Positions 17,099-25,271 of a stretch of DNA of 64,000 bases are shown piece by piece. A program made the position numbers and the translations under genes. The notes below the pieces were generated by a model. The model saw only the letters and a list, made by a program, of their open reading frames with translations. It was not told the DNA's origin and ran no database searches. Source of the stretch: Clostridium sp. MCC353. Its GTDB lineage: Bacteria > Bacillota > Clostridia > Lachnospirales > Lachnospiraceae. Each line of letters starts with the position of its first letter. Within the stretch, counting starts at the first letter, position 1. The stretch spans positions 62,001-126,000 of the forward strand of contig NZ_WQPN01000094.1 of assembly GCF_018785315.1 (NCBI RefSeq), given 5' to 3'.

Positions 17099-18901
17099 AT
17101 GGAAAAATTTTTGGTATTGAGAAAAGTGTCTATTAAAACCAGACTCAGATGTCTTTATATTGTCATAACGGCTCTTCTGTTCATTTGGTGCAGTTACATG
17201 ATGATTAACTATGTGAAGGATTCGGAAGAACAGGCCCTGTCTTTAAATTCCCGTATCATCAATGAATATGCAGAAGATATTAACCGGGCATTCAGCGCGC
17301 TGGATTCCGTAACTAAGTTTCCGGTACTGAGAAGCCCGGAGCCTACCTATCTCTATAAATATCTTTCCACGGAGAATCACAGCAATACGGAAGTGTTGGC
17401 ATATTACACGGAAACGGAAAGCAATTTCACAAAAATGATGATGCTTTATCCGAATCTGGATGTAATTGCGGTATATGAAAGAAATGGAGCCGGATTAAAG
17501 CGGAGTCAAAGCGTATCGTCAACCAGCGTGGTGAGAGGCGATATGGAACTGCCCTGGGTGACCGACACGTTTGCACGGATGGGCTCCATGACAATGAGGA
17601 CTGCAGGGAATTTAGCCGGTCTTGGTTTGGAGCCGCGGGAAAACGGCCTCTGTGCGGCCAGGGCGATCATGCGTGTGGAACACAGAGCGCCGGTGGGCCT
17701 GATCGCTGCCAGTATCAGCCTGGAATCCAGCCGCCAGTATTTTTTAAACAACCGGTCCTATCAGGAGCAGAAGATGGGGCTGTTTAATCCGGATGGATAT
17801 ATGATACAGGGGGATGTGGAAGGTACGGTTTATGAATCCCTGGCCGGTAAAATAGATACCGATAAAAACAGGGAAGTCATAGAGAGGAATCATGTTTCCG
17901 TCAACAGACAGGGACAGAGATATTTTTATAATTATGCGCTTTTTCCTAATGGATATCTGGCGGTTTTGGAAACCCCTTATGCGCCTATCATCCGTGATGC
18001 GCTTTTATACCAGGCTCTGCCTTTAGGGATTCTGCTGGTGTTTTTCTTCGGTTTCATGCTTTTGATGAACCGGACGGTTCTCAGCATTACCGAACCGCTC
18101 AGCCGGATGGAAAAGGCCTGCCAGACAATTCAGACCGGAGATTTTTCCTGTATTGTGGAGGATGACAGCCATGATGAACTCAGTGATTTCGCCCATTCCT
18201 TTAATACTATGGCTAAAGAGATCGACTGTCTGATCCACGAAGTCTATGAAAAACAGACGATTCAGGCCCAAACGGAACTTCAGATGCTGCGGGCGCAGAT
18301 CAACCCGCATTTTGTATACAATACCTTGGAAACCATACGGGCTTCCGCGAAACGCCATGATGAGGAGGATCTCAGTCAAATGGCATATCTGCTGTCAAAG
18401 ATACTGCGGTATGGCGTGACGGCCGGAAGCGATTATGTGACCGTGGAACAGGAGATGAATCACCTGAATGACTATATCAGCCTTCAGAAACTTCATTACC
18501 GGAACCGGGTCAGCTTTCACGTCTTTATTGAGCCGAAGCTCTATTCCTGCCGCATGATCCGTCTGGTTCTCCAGCCTATCGTGGAAAATGCCCTGTACCA
18601 TGGGATTCAGTCTATTGAGGGCAATGGAATGATTGAGGTGATCGGCAGCCGTTCTGATAAAAATATTGTATTCCGCATTACGGATAATGGAAAAGGGATC
18701 GAACCTGGGATTTTGGAACGCCTGAATGATTATCTGTATGGACGGAATGATGATTTTAAGAGCATAGGAATAAAAAATGTGAACAGGAGAATCGGGTTGT
18801 CTTATGGAGAGGGATATGGGATAAAGATCCAGTCCGTTCCCGGAAACGGAACTATGGTGACGGTTGAAATACCGCTGATTACTGAGGATGGTGAGGTATG
18901 A
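17099..18901 (+). CDS. Sensor histidine kinase, YesM type
   Basis: A 600-residue membrane kinase. The first membrane segment is about residues 18-41. An extracellular sensor region follows to about 295, and a second segment (about 299-320, LPLGILLVFFFGFMLLM) leads into a HAMP domain (about 320-375). The His_kinase domain has H404 in QINPHFVYNTLETI, and a GHKL ATPase domain has the N-box VENALYHG and G-box DNGKGIEPG. It phosphorylates itself and then the regulator at 18903, whose start lies one base beyond its stop. It diverges from the importer operon at 15615, so it probably senses that importer's sugar. The ATG follows AGGAGGGGG. Confidence 0.93.
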   Translation: MEKFLVLRKVSIKTRLRCLYIVITALLFIWCSYMMINYVKDSEEQALSLNSRIINEYAEDINRAFSALDSVTKFPVLRSPEPTYLYKYLSTENHSNTEVLAYYTETESNFTKMMMLYPNLDVIAVYERNGAGLKRSQSVSSTSVVRGDMELPWVTDTFARMGSMTMRTAGNLAGLGLEPRENGLCAARAIMRVEHRAPVGLIAASISLESSRQYFLNNRSYQEQKMGLFNPDGYMIQGDVEGTVYESLAGKIDTDKNREVIERNHVSVNRQGQRYFYNYALFPNGYLAVLETPYAPIIRDALLYQALPLGILLVFFFGFMLLMNRTVLSITEPLSRMEKACQTIQTGDFSCIVEDDSHDELSDFAHSFNTMAKEIDCLIHEVYEKQTIQAQTELQMLRAQINPHFVYNTLETIRASAKRHDEEDLSQMAYLLSKILRYGVTAGSDYVTVEQEMNHLNDYISLQKLHYRNRVSFHVFIEPKLYSCRMIRLVLQPIVENALYHGIQSIEGNGMIEVIGSRSDKNIVFRITDNGKGIEPGILERLNDYLYGRNDDFKSIGIKNVNRRIGLSYGEGYGIKIQSVPGNGTMVTVEIPLITEDGEV

Positions 18902-18902
18902 T

Positions 18903-20450
18903 ATGCTGCATATTCTTGTGGTGGACGATGAAGAAAGTATAAGATATGAAGTGATGAACTGTATCAGGGAGATCCTTGGGGAAGAGATCCGTCTGTCGGA
19001 GGCTGAAAATGGAATTGAGGCGGTAGGGACGGTCTGTTCGGAACCGGTGGATCTGGTGCTGGCAGATGTAAAAATGCCGCTCTGTACAGGAGTGGAAATG
19101 CTGGAAAAGCTGAAAGACCTTCAGTATAAGGGGCTGGTTGTGATGATCAGCGGCTTTGATGATTATGATCTGGTCCGTCAGGCCATGAGAATGGGGGCTG
19201 TGGATTATCTTCTGAAACCGTTGGTTTTAGAAGAGTTTGCCCAGGTTTTAAAATCCTGTGTCAAGAAGATCAATATGCAGAGCATTGTACATGGTTTTGA
19301 ACCGTCCATATTGGAAAATATGGAAAAACAGTTTTTTATGCAGCAAAAAAGCATTACCCGGCTCCTTTCCGGCTCTGAACGGGAAACAGTCCTTTTCAGG
19401 GAATATTCTTTATGTGAAGAACAGCTTTTTTGGCTGGTTATCCTGGATGCATTACAGAACAATCTGAACAGGGAAGCGGATAAACAGCTTCTGTTCGTTC
19501 AGTTAAAAGAGGCCCTGTCCCATATGGATGGTATGGAAAACTGGGTGGCAATACAGGGAGAATACAAGGGATTTTGGGCTATGGTCTTCTTTTCAAAAAA
19601 ACAGTGCGGTTTTCCGGGTGACCAGATCATAACGTATTTTAATATAAACCGGATAAAATACGGTATTTCCCCAAAACCGGCGCCGGCCGGGGACTTGCCA
19701 GCCCAATACGGCAGATGTATCCGGGCCCTGGATCAGTTCTTCTATGATATGCCCGGAACAGGGATGGGGATTTCTGATTTAGGGGAGAAATTTCCCTATG
19801 AAAAGACCATGGAACGTCTGGCGGATACCTTCTGCGAATATGATTTAAAAGGTTTTTCAGGCTTATTGAAAAGGCTGTTTCTTCAGGCTGGAAGCGACGC
19901 GGCGCCGGTTTCGGAATTTAAGCAGCAGCTTATGAATTTAATTTATTCCATTATGGGAAAAAGCAACTCCTTTATCCAGACCGTCAGCGACTACAAATTT
20001 ACGGAATACGATATTATCCTGACGATCAGAAATGTTACATCGGCCAGCCAGCTTCATAAGGACATGATCAGGATTATGGATTTGTACCTGACTAAAATTG
20101 TGGAGAAATTGAGCGGTCATGACGACTATACCATACAAAAGGCTAAAAAATATATAGAAGAGAATTTTAACCAGGATCTTTCCCTGCAGTCAACCGCCGG
20201 TTATCTGGGCTTTCATCCCAACTATTTCAGCACCCTGTTTAAGTCTAAAACCGGTTCTACATTCAGCCAGTACCTTCAAAACCTTAGGATTGAAAAGGCA
20301 TGTGAACTGATTCATTCCACAAATCTGAATTTATATGAGATTGGGGAAAGGGTTGGATACAGCGATAACGCAAACTTCTGCCGGGCCTTTAAAAAGGTGA
20401 AAGGGGTATCTCCATCTAAGTTTAAGAACAGTAGTAATTTGAATGATTAA
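18903..20450 (+). CDS. AraC-family response regulator
   Basis: A 515-residue regulator. The receiver domain has D8-D9, phospho-acceptor D55 in LADVKMP, and K105 in LLKPLVL. A long middle region (about 130-405) of the type seen in YesN-like regulators follows, then an AraC double helix-turn-helix (about 410-515) ending IGERVGYSDNANFCRAFKKV. The in-frame ATG at 18888 lies inside the kinase gene; the ATG at 18903 follows GAGG at proper spacing and starts the receiver domain cleanly, so I prefer it. It is cotranscribed with the kinase and is the likely activator of the divergent importer operon. Confidence 0.92.
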   Translation: MLHILVVDDEESIRYEVMNCIREILGEEIRLSEAENGIEAVGTVCSEPVDLVLADVKMPLCTGVEMLEKLKDLQYKGLVVMISGFDDYDLVRQAMRMGAVDYLLKPLVLEEFAQVLKSCVKKINMQSIVHGFEPSILENMEKQFFMQQKSITRLLSGSERETVLFREYSLCEEQLFWLVILDALQNNLNREADKQLLFVQLKEALSHMDGMENWVAIQGEYKGFWAMVFFSKKQCGFPGDQIITYFNINRIKYGISPKPAPAGDLPAQYGRCIRALDQFFYDMPGTGMGISDLGEKFPYEKTMERLADTFCEYDLKGFSGLLKRLFLQAGSDAAPVSEFKQQLMNLIYSIMGKSNSFIQTVSDYKFTEYDIILTIRNVTSASQLHKDMIRIMDLYLTKIVEKLSGHDDYTIQKAKKYIEENFNQDLSLQSTAGYLGFHPNYFSTLFKSKTGSTFSQYLQNLRIEKACELIHSTNLNLYEIGERVGYSDNANFCRAFKKVKGVSPSKFKNSSNLND

Positions 20451-20508
20451 CAGGCGCCTCCCCTTGATTACCGGCTGATTAAGAATGGCTTGACGGGATT
20501 TACTGCAT

Positions 20509-20606
20509 AAAATCGTAAAAATTGTTAAAAGATATTTAATTGTAGTCCCTCTTTGGCATCATGTATACTAAATTATAGACATTATTGTATTTTTATACGG
20601 ATGTTT
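20509..20606. repeat. About 95-bp intergenic repeat, copy 2
   Basis: This matches 12781-12874 along its length. Here it lies just before the lipoprotein gene at 20634. TTGTAG (about 20540) and TATACT (18 bases further on) could form that gene's promoter. The two copies sit after unrelated genes, so the sequence is not simply a duplicated gene end. Confidence 0.75.
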
Positions 20607-20633
20607 CAGATAAATATACGAGGGGGGATACAG

Positions 20634-21725
20634 ATGAAGCGATGGGGTGTAGTAATCCTTATTGCCGCCTTATTATCAGGATGCGGCAGTGGGCAGGCAG
20701 AAGAGACAAAAGCGTCTGTACAGGAGACAGTTTCATCAGAGGGAAACCGTGTTAGCTCCGGTAATGAAGCCGGTAAAAAAGCGGGCAATGAGGCAGGTAA
20801 AGAATCACACAAGGATGACGGTCAGGAAAGGAGTGCCGGTCAGACGGAGACGGTGGTGATCATGAAGACAGCTCCGGCCAAAATGCCGGAAGACATGATT
20901 CTGTACTCCAGCCTTTCATTTCAATTCGGGGACGGGGACTGGAAGCTGGAACTGTGTGCTGCGGGTGAAATGGATGAAAATGGGGAATTGCTGATGGATG
21001 ACAGCAGCCGTTTCCTGATAAAGGCAGTTTCCGGCGAAGGGGAATTCAGGCTGTTTGATGAGCAGGTCCAGTTAGGAGTTCCGTCAGCAGGTGTGATGAC
21101 CGATAAGGAAGAGAAACTTCATATCATTTTAAAGGACGTCAGGACCGCGAAATATGAGATCACAGATTATACTTATGATGAAAAGACGCAGACATTTTCC
21201 GGAATCAAGAGTCCGGCTTACAGCGGGATCAATTTTATAGGAGAAATCGGGTATAATCCGGGCGTATCGGGATCCGTATCCGGGGCGGCTTCCAGGGGAT
21301 TTTCCGCGGAAAGCTCCGCCACGGTTTCCACGGACCTTGAAAAGGAAATCTGTGGGTTTATCAGAAAGATTGATGGGGACAAGGTGGAAGTGGACAGCGC
21401 GGAGTACATCACTACAGAGGATGCTGACCGGATGAAAGAACTGAATCTCACGGAAAATGATCTGCCTGACGGCTATTTCATTTATGAAGGGGACAGCGAA
21501 ACGAAGACCTTCACCCTGACAAAAGATACGGTCTATCATTTCATTGACTGGGGAAGGGATTTTGTGGATTCTGAGGACTTCGAAGATGCGAAGATAACCA
21601 CAACCAGCAAAGCGTTATTTGTAAAATATATCAATACCTATGAGGATGCCCGGCCGGGAATGCCCTTTTTCTTCAGGGTGAATAACGGCGAGGTGGTAAG
21701 TGTTTTGGAAAAGCCCATGGCATAG
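20634..21725 (+). CDS. Lipoprotein of unknown function
   Basis: A 363-residue exported lipoprotein not assigned to a family. The signal peptide is short, with lipobox LLSGC (C17). A hydrophilic, charged linker (about 20-75, rich in GNEAGKK-like units) follows, then a mainly beta-strand domain. The C-terminal half alternates acidic and hydrophobic stretches (EEICGFIRKIDGDKVEVDSA, DLPDGYFIYEGDSETKTFTL), resembling small secreted beta-domains. I start at MKRWGV because GGGGGGA precedes it; the frame extends upstream without a ribosome site. It stands alone, ends at a bidirectional terminator, and is preceded by the duplicated 95-base sequence, which probably supplies its promoter. Confidence 0.8.
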   Translation: MKRWGVVILIAALLSGCGSGQAEETKASVQETVSSEGNRVSSGNEAGKKAGNEAGKESHKDDGQERSAGQTETVVIMKTAPAKMPEDMILYSSLSFQFGDGDWKLELCAAGEMDENGELLMDDSSRFLIKAVSGEGEFRLFDEQVQLGVPSAGVMTDKEEKLHIILKDVRTAKYEITDYTYDEKTQTFSGIKSPAYSGINFIGEIGYNPGVSGSVSGAASRGFSAESSATVSTDLEKEICGFIRKIDGDKVEVDSAEYITTEDADRMKELNLTENDLPDGYFIYEGDSETKTFTLTKDTVYHFIDWGRDFVDSEDFEDAKITTTSKALFVKYINTYEDARPGMPFFFRVNNGEVVSVLEKPMA

Positions 21726-21802
21726 GAGAGAACGGGAAATCTGCATTGGAGACAAGGAATAATAAACCGGGGAATAATAAAACAAGAAATAATCAGTAAT
21801 CT

Positions 21803-21839
21803 AAGAACAGCGCCCACAGATTTGCAGGCGCTGTTCTTT
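21803..21839. terminator. Bidirectional intrinsic terminator
   Basis: A 12-base perfect stem, AAGAACAGCGCC with GGCGCTGTTCTT, has a 13-base loop and is followed by TATTGTTT. It separates the lipoprotein gene from the convergent PEP/pyruvate-binding gene that ends at 21857. Confidence 0.85.
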
Positions 21840-21856
21840 ATTGTTTGTGGGGAGGG

Positions 21857-23725
21857 TCAGGCTCCCTTAATCCGGCAGACCGCCCGTCCCTCCTTTGAAT
21901 CCAGAATCAGGCTGGCGTTCTGGCCGCTGACATCATATACCTTTATGATCTCAGCCAGTTCGGGTTGGGCAGGGCACAGTTCCCCCAGGACTTCGGGATA
22001 CTGCTTCAGAAGCTGGGGCTGGTACAGGCGGGTCTTGCTGTTATCGTTGATCGCGCCGTAATAGACGTCCGCTTCCACCATGTCCTGGAACATGTGGCTG
22101 CCGTAGGACAGATCCGGATGGTATCCGGCTTTGTCATAGGCCACCTCACAGAGTGAGTTGAACTGGCTGATTTCCGAATAGGTCACAGGTACTCCCAGTT
22201 CAGGGGAGGAGGTGCCGATTCTGCCCGGAACCAGCAGCATGAGTTTATAATCGGTGTCTTCGAAATGCTGGTTGATCCGGCCGATCAGCCGCGCCACATC
22301 CGGCTTTTTGCTGTATGGATATTCATAGTAGTGCTGGGGGTCTACCCACACGATATAATCGATCCGCTCTTCCTTGGAGCGGCGCATGGAAGTGCGGCGG
22401 ATATCGAATAAAAATTCCCCGTCCACCCCTTCCGGTATATGTACCTGCCCCGACTGGACGGCCTGGAGGGGGCGGCATTGAAGCAGATTCAGCTTCCACA
22501 CTCCTTCTGCCGGGCTGGTGACGGCGAATTCGATGTCCACCGGACGTTCATAGGCTGTTTCCAGCATTTTCATCAGATCACGCATCATATGTACAAAGTC
22601 CAGATTGTTAACAAGGCCCTGGCAGTCGGCGAAGAGGACATTCCGGTAAACGCGGCGTTCGGCCAGCAGTTCTTCCGCTTCGGTATCGTGGCTCAGGATC
22701 ATTTTCTTCTGCCAGGCGGGCAGCAGGCTGATGATCTGTTCCAGCGGTTTGGTGCAGAGTTTTTTGCTTTCCAAGTCCAGCACGTCCACCTGGCGCTGGG
22801 AAAACTTGTGGCGCTCGGCCATGGTGGTGCGCAGGCTGGCCTGAGCCCGGTCCAGGCATATGAGGCGGGGGTAGTCGCCCGGGGTGCGTTCCACCGCCCG
22901 GGTGCCAAGGCCGGAAACCATGCGTAACATACCGGCTTCCGGGTTTAAATATTCCATCCATTTATAGGGATTGTAGGAACAGCCCATGCCTGAGGCCACC
23001 GGAAAGTAAAAATGGTCGTAAACCTGTCCTGCCACAGGCTGGATCAGCAGGGCCATCTGTTCATCCACATCCAGGAGGCGGCGCTTTCTGCGGTATTCAA
23101 TGGCCTGCTCGTTCATGACGCTGGCGTAGACACGGCGTATGGCGTCCTCTAACTCCTCTAAACGTTCCTCCCGGCTCCCCTGGTTCATGCAGAAGATGGA
23201 TTCGTATTTGCCGGAAAACGCATTGCCGTATCCGTCTTCCATAATGCTGCTGGAACGGACGATGATGGGCGAGGCGCTTAACCGGTCCAGCATTTCCCCC
23301 AGTTTCTCCCGGATATCATCGGGAAGGACGCCGTTTCTCAGCCGGTTTGTCAGTTCTTCGGTCTCCTGAAAATGCTCTTTTAAAAGCCGGTGCTTGGCCT
23401 TTAACTCGGAGCAGCGGTTCAGAACCAGATATCTGTAAAATACATCCGTGCCCACAAAGTAAGAGTTGTGGGGTTCCAGATATCCGGCATACTCCGGCAG
23501 GTTCAGTTCAATCAGTTTCCTAGCCATGAGGAGGCCGCAGGCCTTGCCGCCTATCACTCCTCCGCCTATCTTATACTTCCAGACTTTTCTGAAATCTTCA
23601 TCGGTGAAATGCTTCAGTATGAGCTGTTCCATATGGATTTCTGTGGTCATGATCTGGTTGCAGATACATTTCCGCTCTTCCTTTGTCAGGTTCTCCTTTT
23701 TAAAAATATCCGGATATTCTGTCAT
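21857..23725 (-). CDS. PEP/pyruvate-binding domain protein (PPDK_N, stand-alone)
   Basis: A 622-residue cytoplasmic protein containing the ATP-grasp-like nucleotide-binding domain of pyruvate phosphate dikinase and PEP synthase. GGGVIGGKACGL (about 54-65) holds a likely ATP-contacting K61, and VRSSSIMEDGYGNAFSGKY (156-174) is the signature loop. The phospho-histidine swivelling domain and the PEP/pyruvate TIM barrel of full dikinases are absent; the C-terminal 200 residues are something else. It therefore cannot be a complete dikinase. It may be a phosphotransferase that passes phosphate to an unknown acceptor, as in other split members (inference). The ATG follows GGGAGGGG. It is a monocistronic gene on the reverse strand. 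Confidence 0.85.
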   Translation of the reverse strand: MTEYPDIFKKENLTKEERKCICNQIMTTEIHMEQLILKHFTDEDFRKVWKYKIGGGVIGGKACGLLMARKLIELNLPEYAGYLEPHNSYFVGTDVFYRYLVLNRCSELKAKHRLLKEHFQETEELTNRLRNGVLPDDIREKLGEMLDRLSASPIIVRSSSIMEDGYGNAFSGKYESIFCMNQGSREERLEELEDAIRRVYASVMNEQAIEYRRKRRLLDVDEQMALLIQPVAGQVYDHFYFPVASGMGCSYNPYKWMEYLNPEAGMLRMVSGLGTRAVERTPGDYPRLICLDRAQASLRTTMAERHKFSQRQVDVLDLESKKLCTKPLEQIISLLPAWQKKMILSHDTEAEELLAERRVYRNVLFADCQGLVNNLDFVHMMRDLMKMLETAYERPVDIEFAVTSPAEGVWKLNLLQCRPLQAVQSGQVHIPEGVDGEFLFDIRRTSMRRSKEERIDYIVWVDPQHYYEYPYSKKPDVARLIGRINQHFEDTDYKLMLLVPGRIGTSSPELGVPVTYSEISQFNSLCEVAYDKAGYHPDLSYGSHMFQDMVEADVYYGAINDNSKTRLYQPQLLKQYPEVLGELCPAQPELAEIIKVYDVSGQNASLILDSKEGRAVCRIKGA

Positions 23726-23767
23726 TTTTCCCCTCCCGTTTGTCTGCCATGAAATCTTGGCGCAGCA

Positions 23768-23797
23768 GTAACAGTTCAGACAGGTCTGAACTGTTAC
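23768..23797. repeat. 30-bp near-perfect palindrome, second copy
   Basis: The same 30 bases as at 8119-8148, inverted, so the spacer reads AG instead of CT. It lies 43 bases upstream of the PEP/pyruvate-binding gene, so it cannot be that gene's terminator. Identity at two unrelated sites points to recent spread or a bound protein. Confidence 0.85.
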
Positions 23798-23901
23798 GTG
23801 CAGCTGCCAATGTTTTCCTGAAATCTATGTCTGATTATACCTTTTTTTGTCATTCTGTGTCAATCGTGGACGGATAATCGCAGGCATCAGCCCGGACAGC
23901 G

Positions 23902-23959
23902 TTACAGTTCACGGCCCCCGCTGACGTGTCCGGCCAGTCCGCTGTGCCGTGAACTGTAA
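23902..23959. repeat. Family-B inverted-repeat element
   Basis: Ends TTACAGTTCACGGC (23902-23915) and GCCGTGAACTGTAA (23946-23959) are perfect complements around a GC-rich core. The 50 bases 23901-23950 recur exactly at 59195-59244, and the core appears inverted at 56443-56478. It lies in the 430-base gap 23726-24155, which otherwise holds only the palindrome at 23768 and the putative operators before the LacI gene. Confidence 0.85.
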
Positions 23960-24032
23960 GTGCGCCAACAGCGGCATTTAGGTAATAAATACCAATTTTA
24001 CCAATTGTTAGAAAACACTAAAAAGTTTCGTT

Positions 24033-24089
24033 ATTTGTTGCGTAAAAAACCATTTGTTGCGTAAAATGATGCGCAACTCTTTGTTGCGT
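24033..24089. promoter_or_regulatory. Candidate operator sites upstream of the LacI-type gene
   Basis: ATTTGTTGCGTAAAA occurs twice at a 19-base interval (24033-24047 and 24052-24066). An inverted pair GCGCAAC-TCTTT-GTTGCGT follows (24071-24089). LacI-family proteins bind inverted repeats with a central CG-type step, so these sites probably mediate autoregulation of the gene at 24156. The distance of 67 bases to the start codon fits. Confidence 0.6.
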
Positions 24090-24155
24090 GCCCTAATATC
24101 TGTATGTTATGCTTTCGTTAGAAGCAGAAAAACCAGTTTGTGAGAGGTAAGCCGG

Positions 24156-25172
24156 ATGCCAACCATAGATGATATTGCTGAGATTGCGAAAGTGAGCAAA
24201 TCCACAGTTTCCAGGGCTTTAAAGGACAGCTATCAGATCAGTGAAGCCAGGAAAAAAGAGATTCAGGAGATTGCATTTAAGATCGGGTATTTTGATAAAA
24301 AGGCGGTGAACCAGCAAAAGAAGAGAAAAAATAAGACGGTGGGGCTGATTGCCCCCACTTTTGACCGGTGCAACTATTACAGGAACATCATCGGTTCGGT
24401 GGAGAGAAATTCCAAGAAGCTGGGATATGCCCTGATGGTTGCGCAGACCAATTACTGTTATGAGGATGAAATTTATTTTCTGAAGCTGTTTTCGGACAAA
24501 CAGATCGATGGACTGCTCATGTGCCTGTACAACAAGGACCAGTACAAGGCCCATTATGAAATCATTAAAAAGATGATAACCAAGCCGGTCATATACATCG
24601 ACACTTCTTTGGACCTGACGGATAAGAGCATGGTTTCCATCGATTACAGCCTGGGGGTGGACCTGGCTATTGGGTATCTGCACAGGCTCAAACATGAGAA
24701 GATCATTTATTTAGGGCAGCATATCGCGGATCAGTATAAGCTTGAAAATTTTAAAAACTCGATGAAAAACTATGGGATCAGCTATGATGACGGCTGCATT
24801 TATACCGGGGAGGAGAATCTGGAATACGGCGGTTATGTGCGCATGAAGGAGGTGCTGAAGGACCACAAGCCCCCGTTTGCCATGTTCGTTTCCCATGATA
24901 CCATGGCAAACGGAGCGATGAAGGCCATAATGGAAGCCGGATATTCCATACCGGAGGACATATCCATGGTCAGCTATGGAAATAACCGGGAGAGCGAATA
25001 CTTTCCGGTTCCATTGACTACAATCTCCCACCCGGTGGAGGAAATGGGACAGATCGCGGTGAATCTCCTGGTGGACGAGATTGAGAATCCCATGGAGAAA
25101 AGCAAGCAGCATATTCTGTTAAAACCGACGATCATTATCAGGGATTCCGCCATGGAATACAGGAATCCGTAA
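24156..25172 (+). CDS. LacI-family transcriptional regulator
   Basis: A 338-residue repressor-type regulator. The N-terminal helix-turn-helix (about residues 3-23, IDDIAEIAKVSKSTVSRALK) with the hinge helix is followed by a periplasmic-binding-protein-like sugar sensor domain (KTVGLIAPTFDRCNYYRNII onward). The domain ends in the usual LLKPTIIIRDSA. The ATG at 24156 follows GAGGTAAGCCGG. It lies 99 bases upstream of a CUT2 sugar importer and two catabolic genes in the same direction, so it probably controls that cluster and itself through the GTTGCG sites upstream. In most relatives the inducer is the transported sugar. Confidence 0.93.
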   Translation: MPTIDDIAEIAKVSKSTVSRALKDSYQISEARKKEIQEIAFKIGYFDKKAVNQQKKRKNKTVGLIAPTFDRCNYYRNIIGSVERNSKKLGYALMVAQTNYCYEDEIYFLKLFSDKQIDGLLMCLYNKDQYKAHYEIIKKMITKPVIYIDTSLDLTDKSMVSIDYSLGVDLAIGYLHRLKHEKIIYLGQHIADQYKLENFKNSMKNYGISYDDGCIYTGEENLEYGGYVRMKEVLKDHKPPFAMFVSHDTMANGAMKAIMEAGYSIPEDISMVSYGNNRESEYFPVPLTTISHPVEEMGQIAVNLLVDEIENPMEKSKQHILLKPTIIIRDSAMEYRNP

Positions 25173-25271
25173 AGCAAATGAAACCTATGGGGATATGAAA
25201 GGATTTGTGAGGGGCGTTACAGATTCTTTGACGGCATAATAGTTATTAAACGCCCCAGAATGGAGGAATAT

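Noticed and set aside
22439-22927. 162-codon frame opposite the PEP/pyruvate-binding gene
   Set aside because: It is the antisense of a strongly conserved coding region with high third-position GC; no ribosome site and no independent family signal.
24219-25112. Antisense frames within the LacI-type gene
   Set aside because: Shadows of a clear regulator gene; histidine- and leucine-rich products typical of antisense translation.
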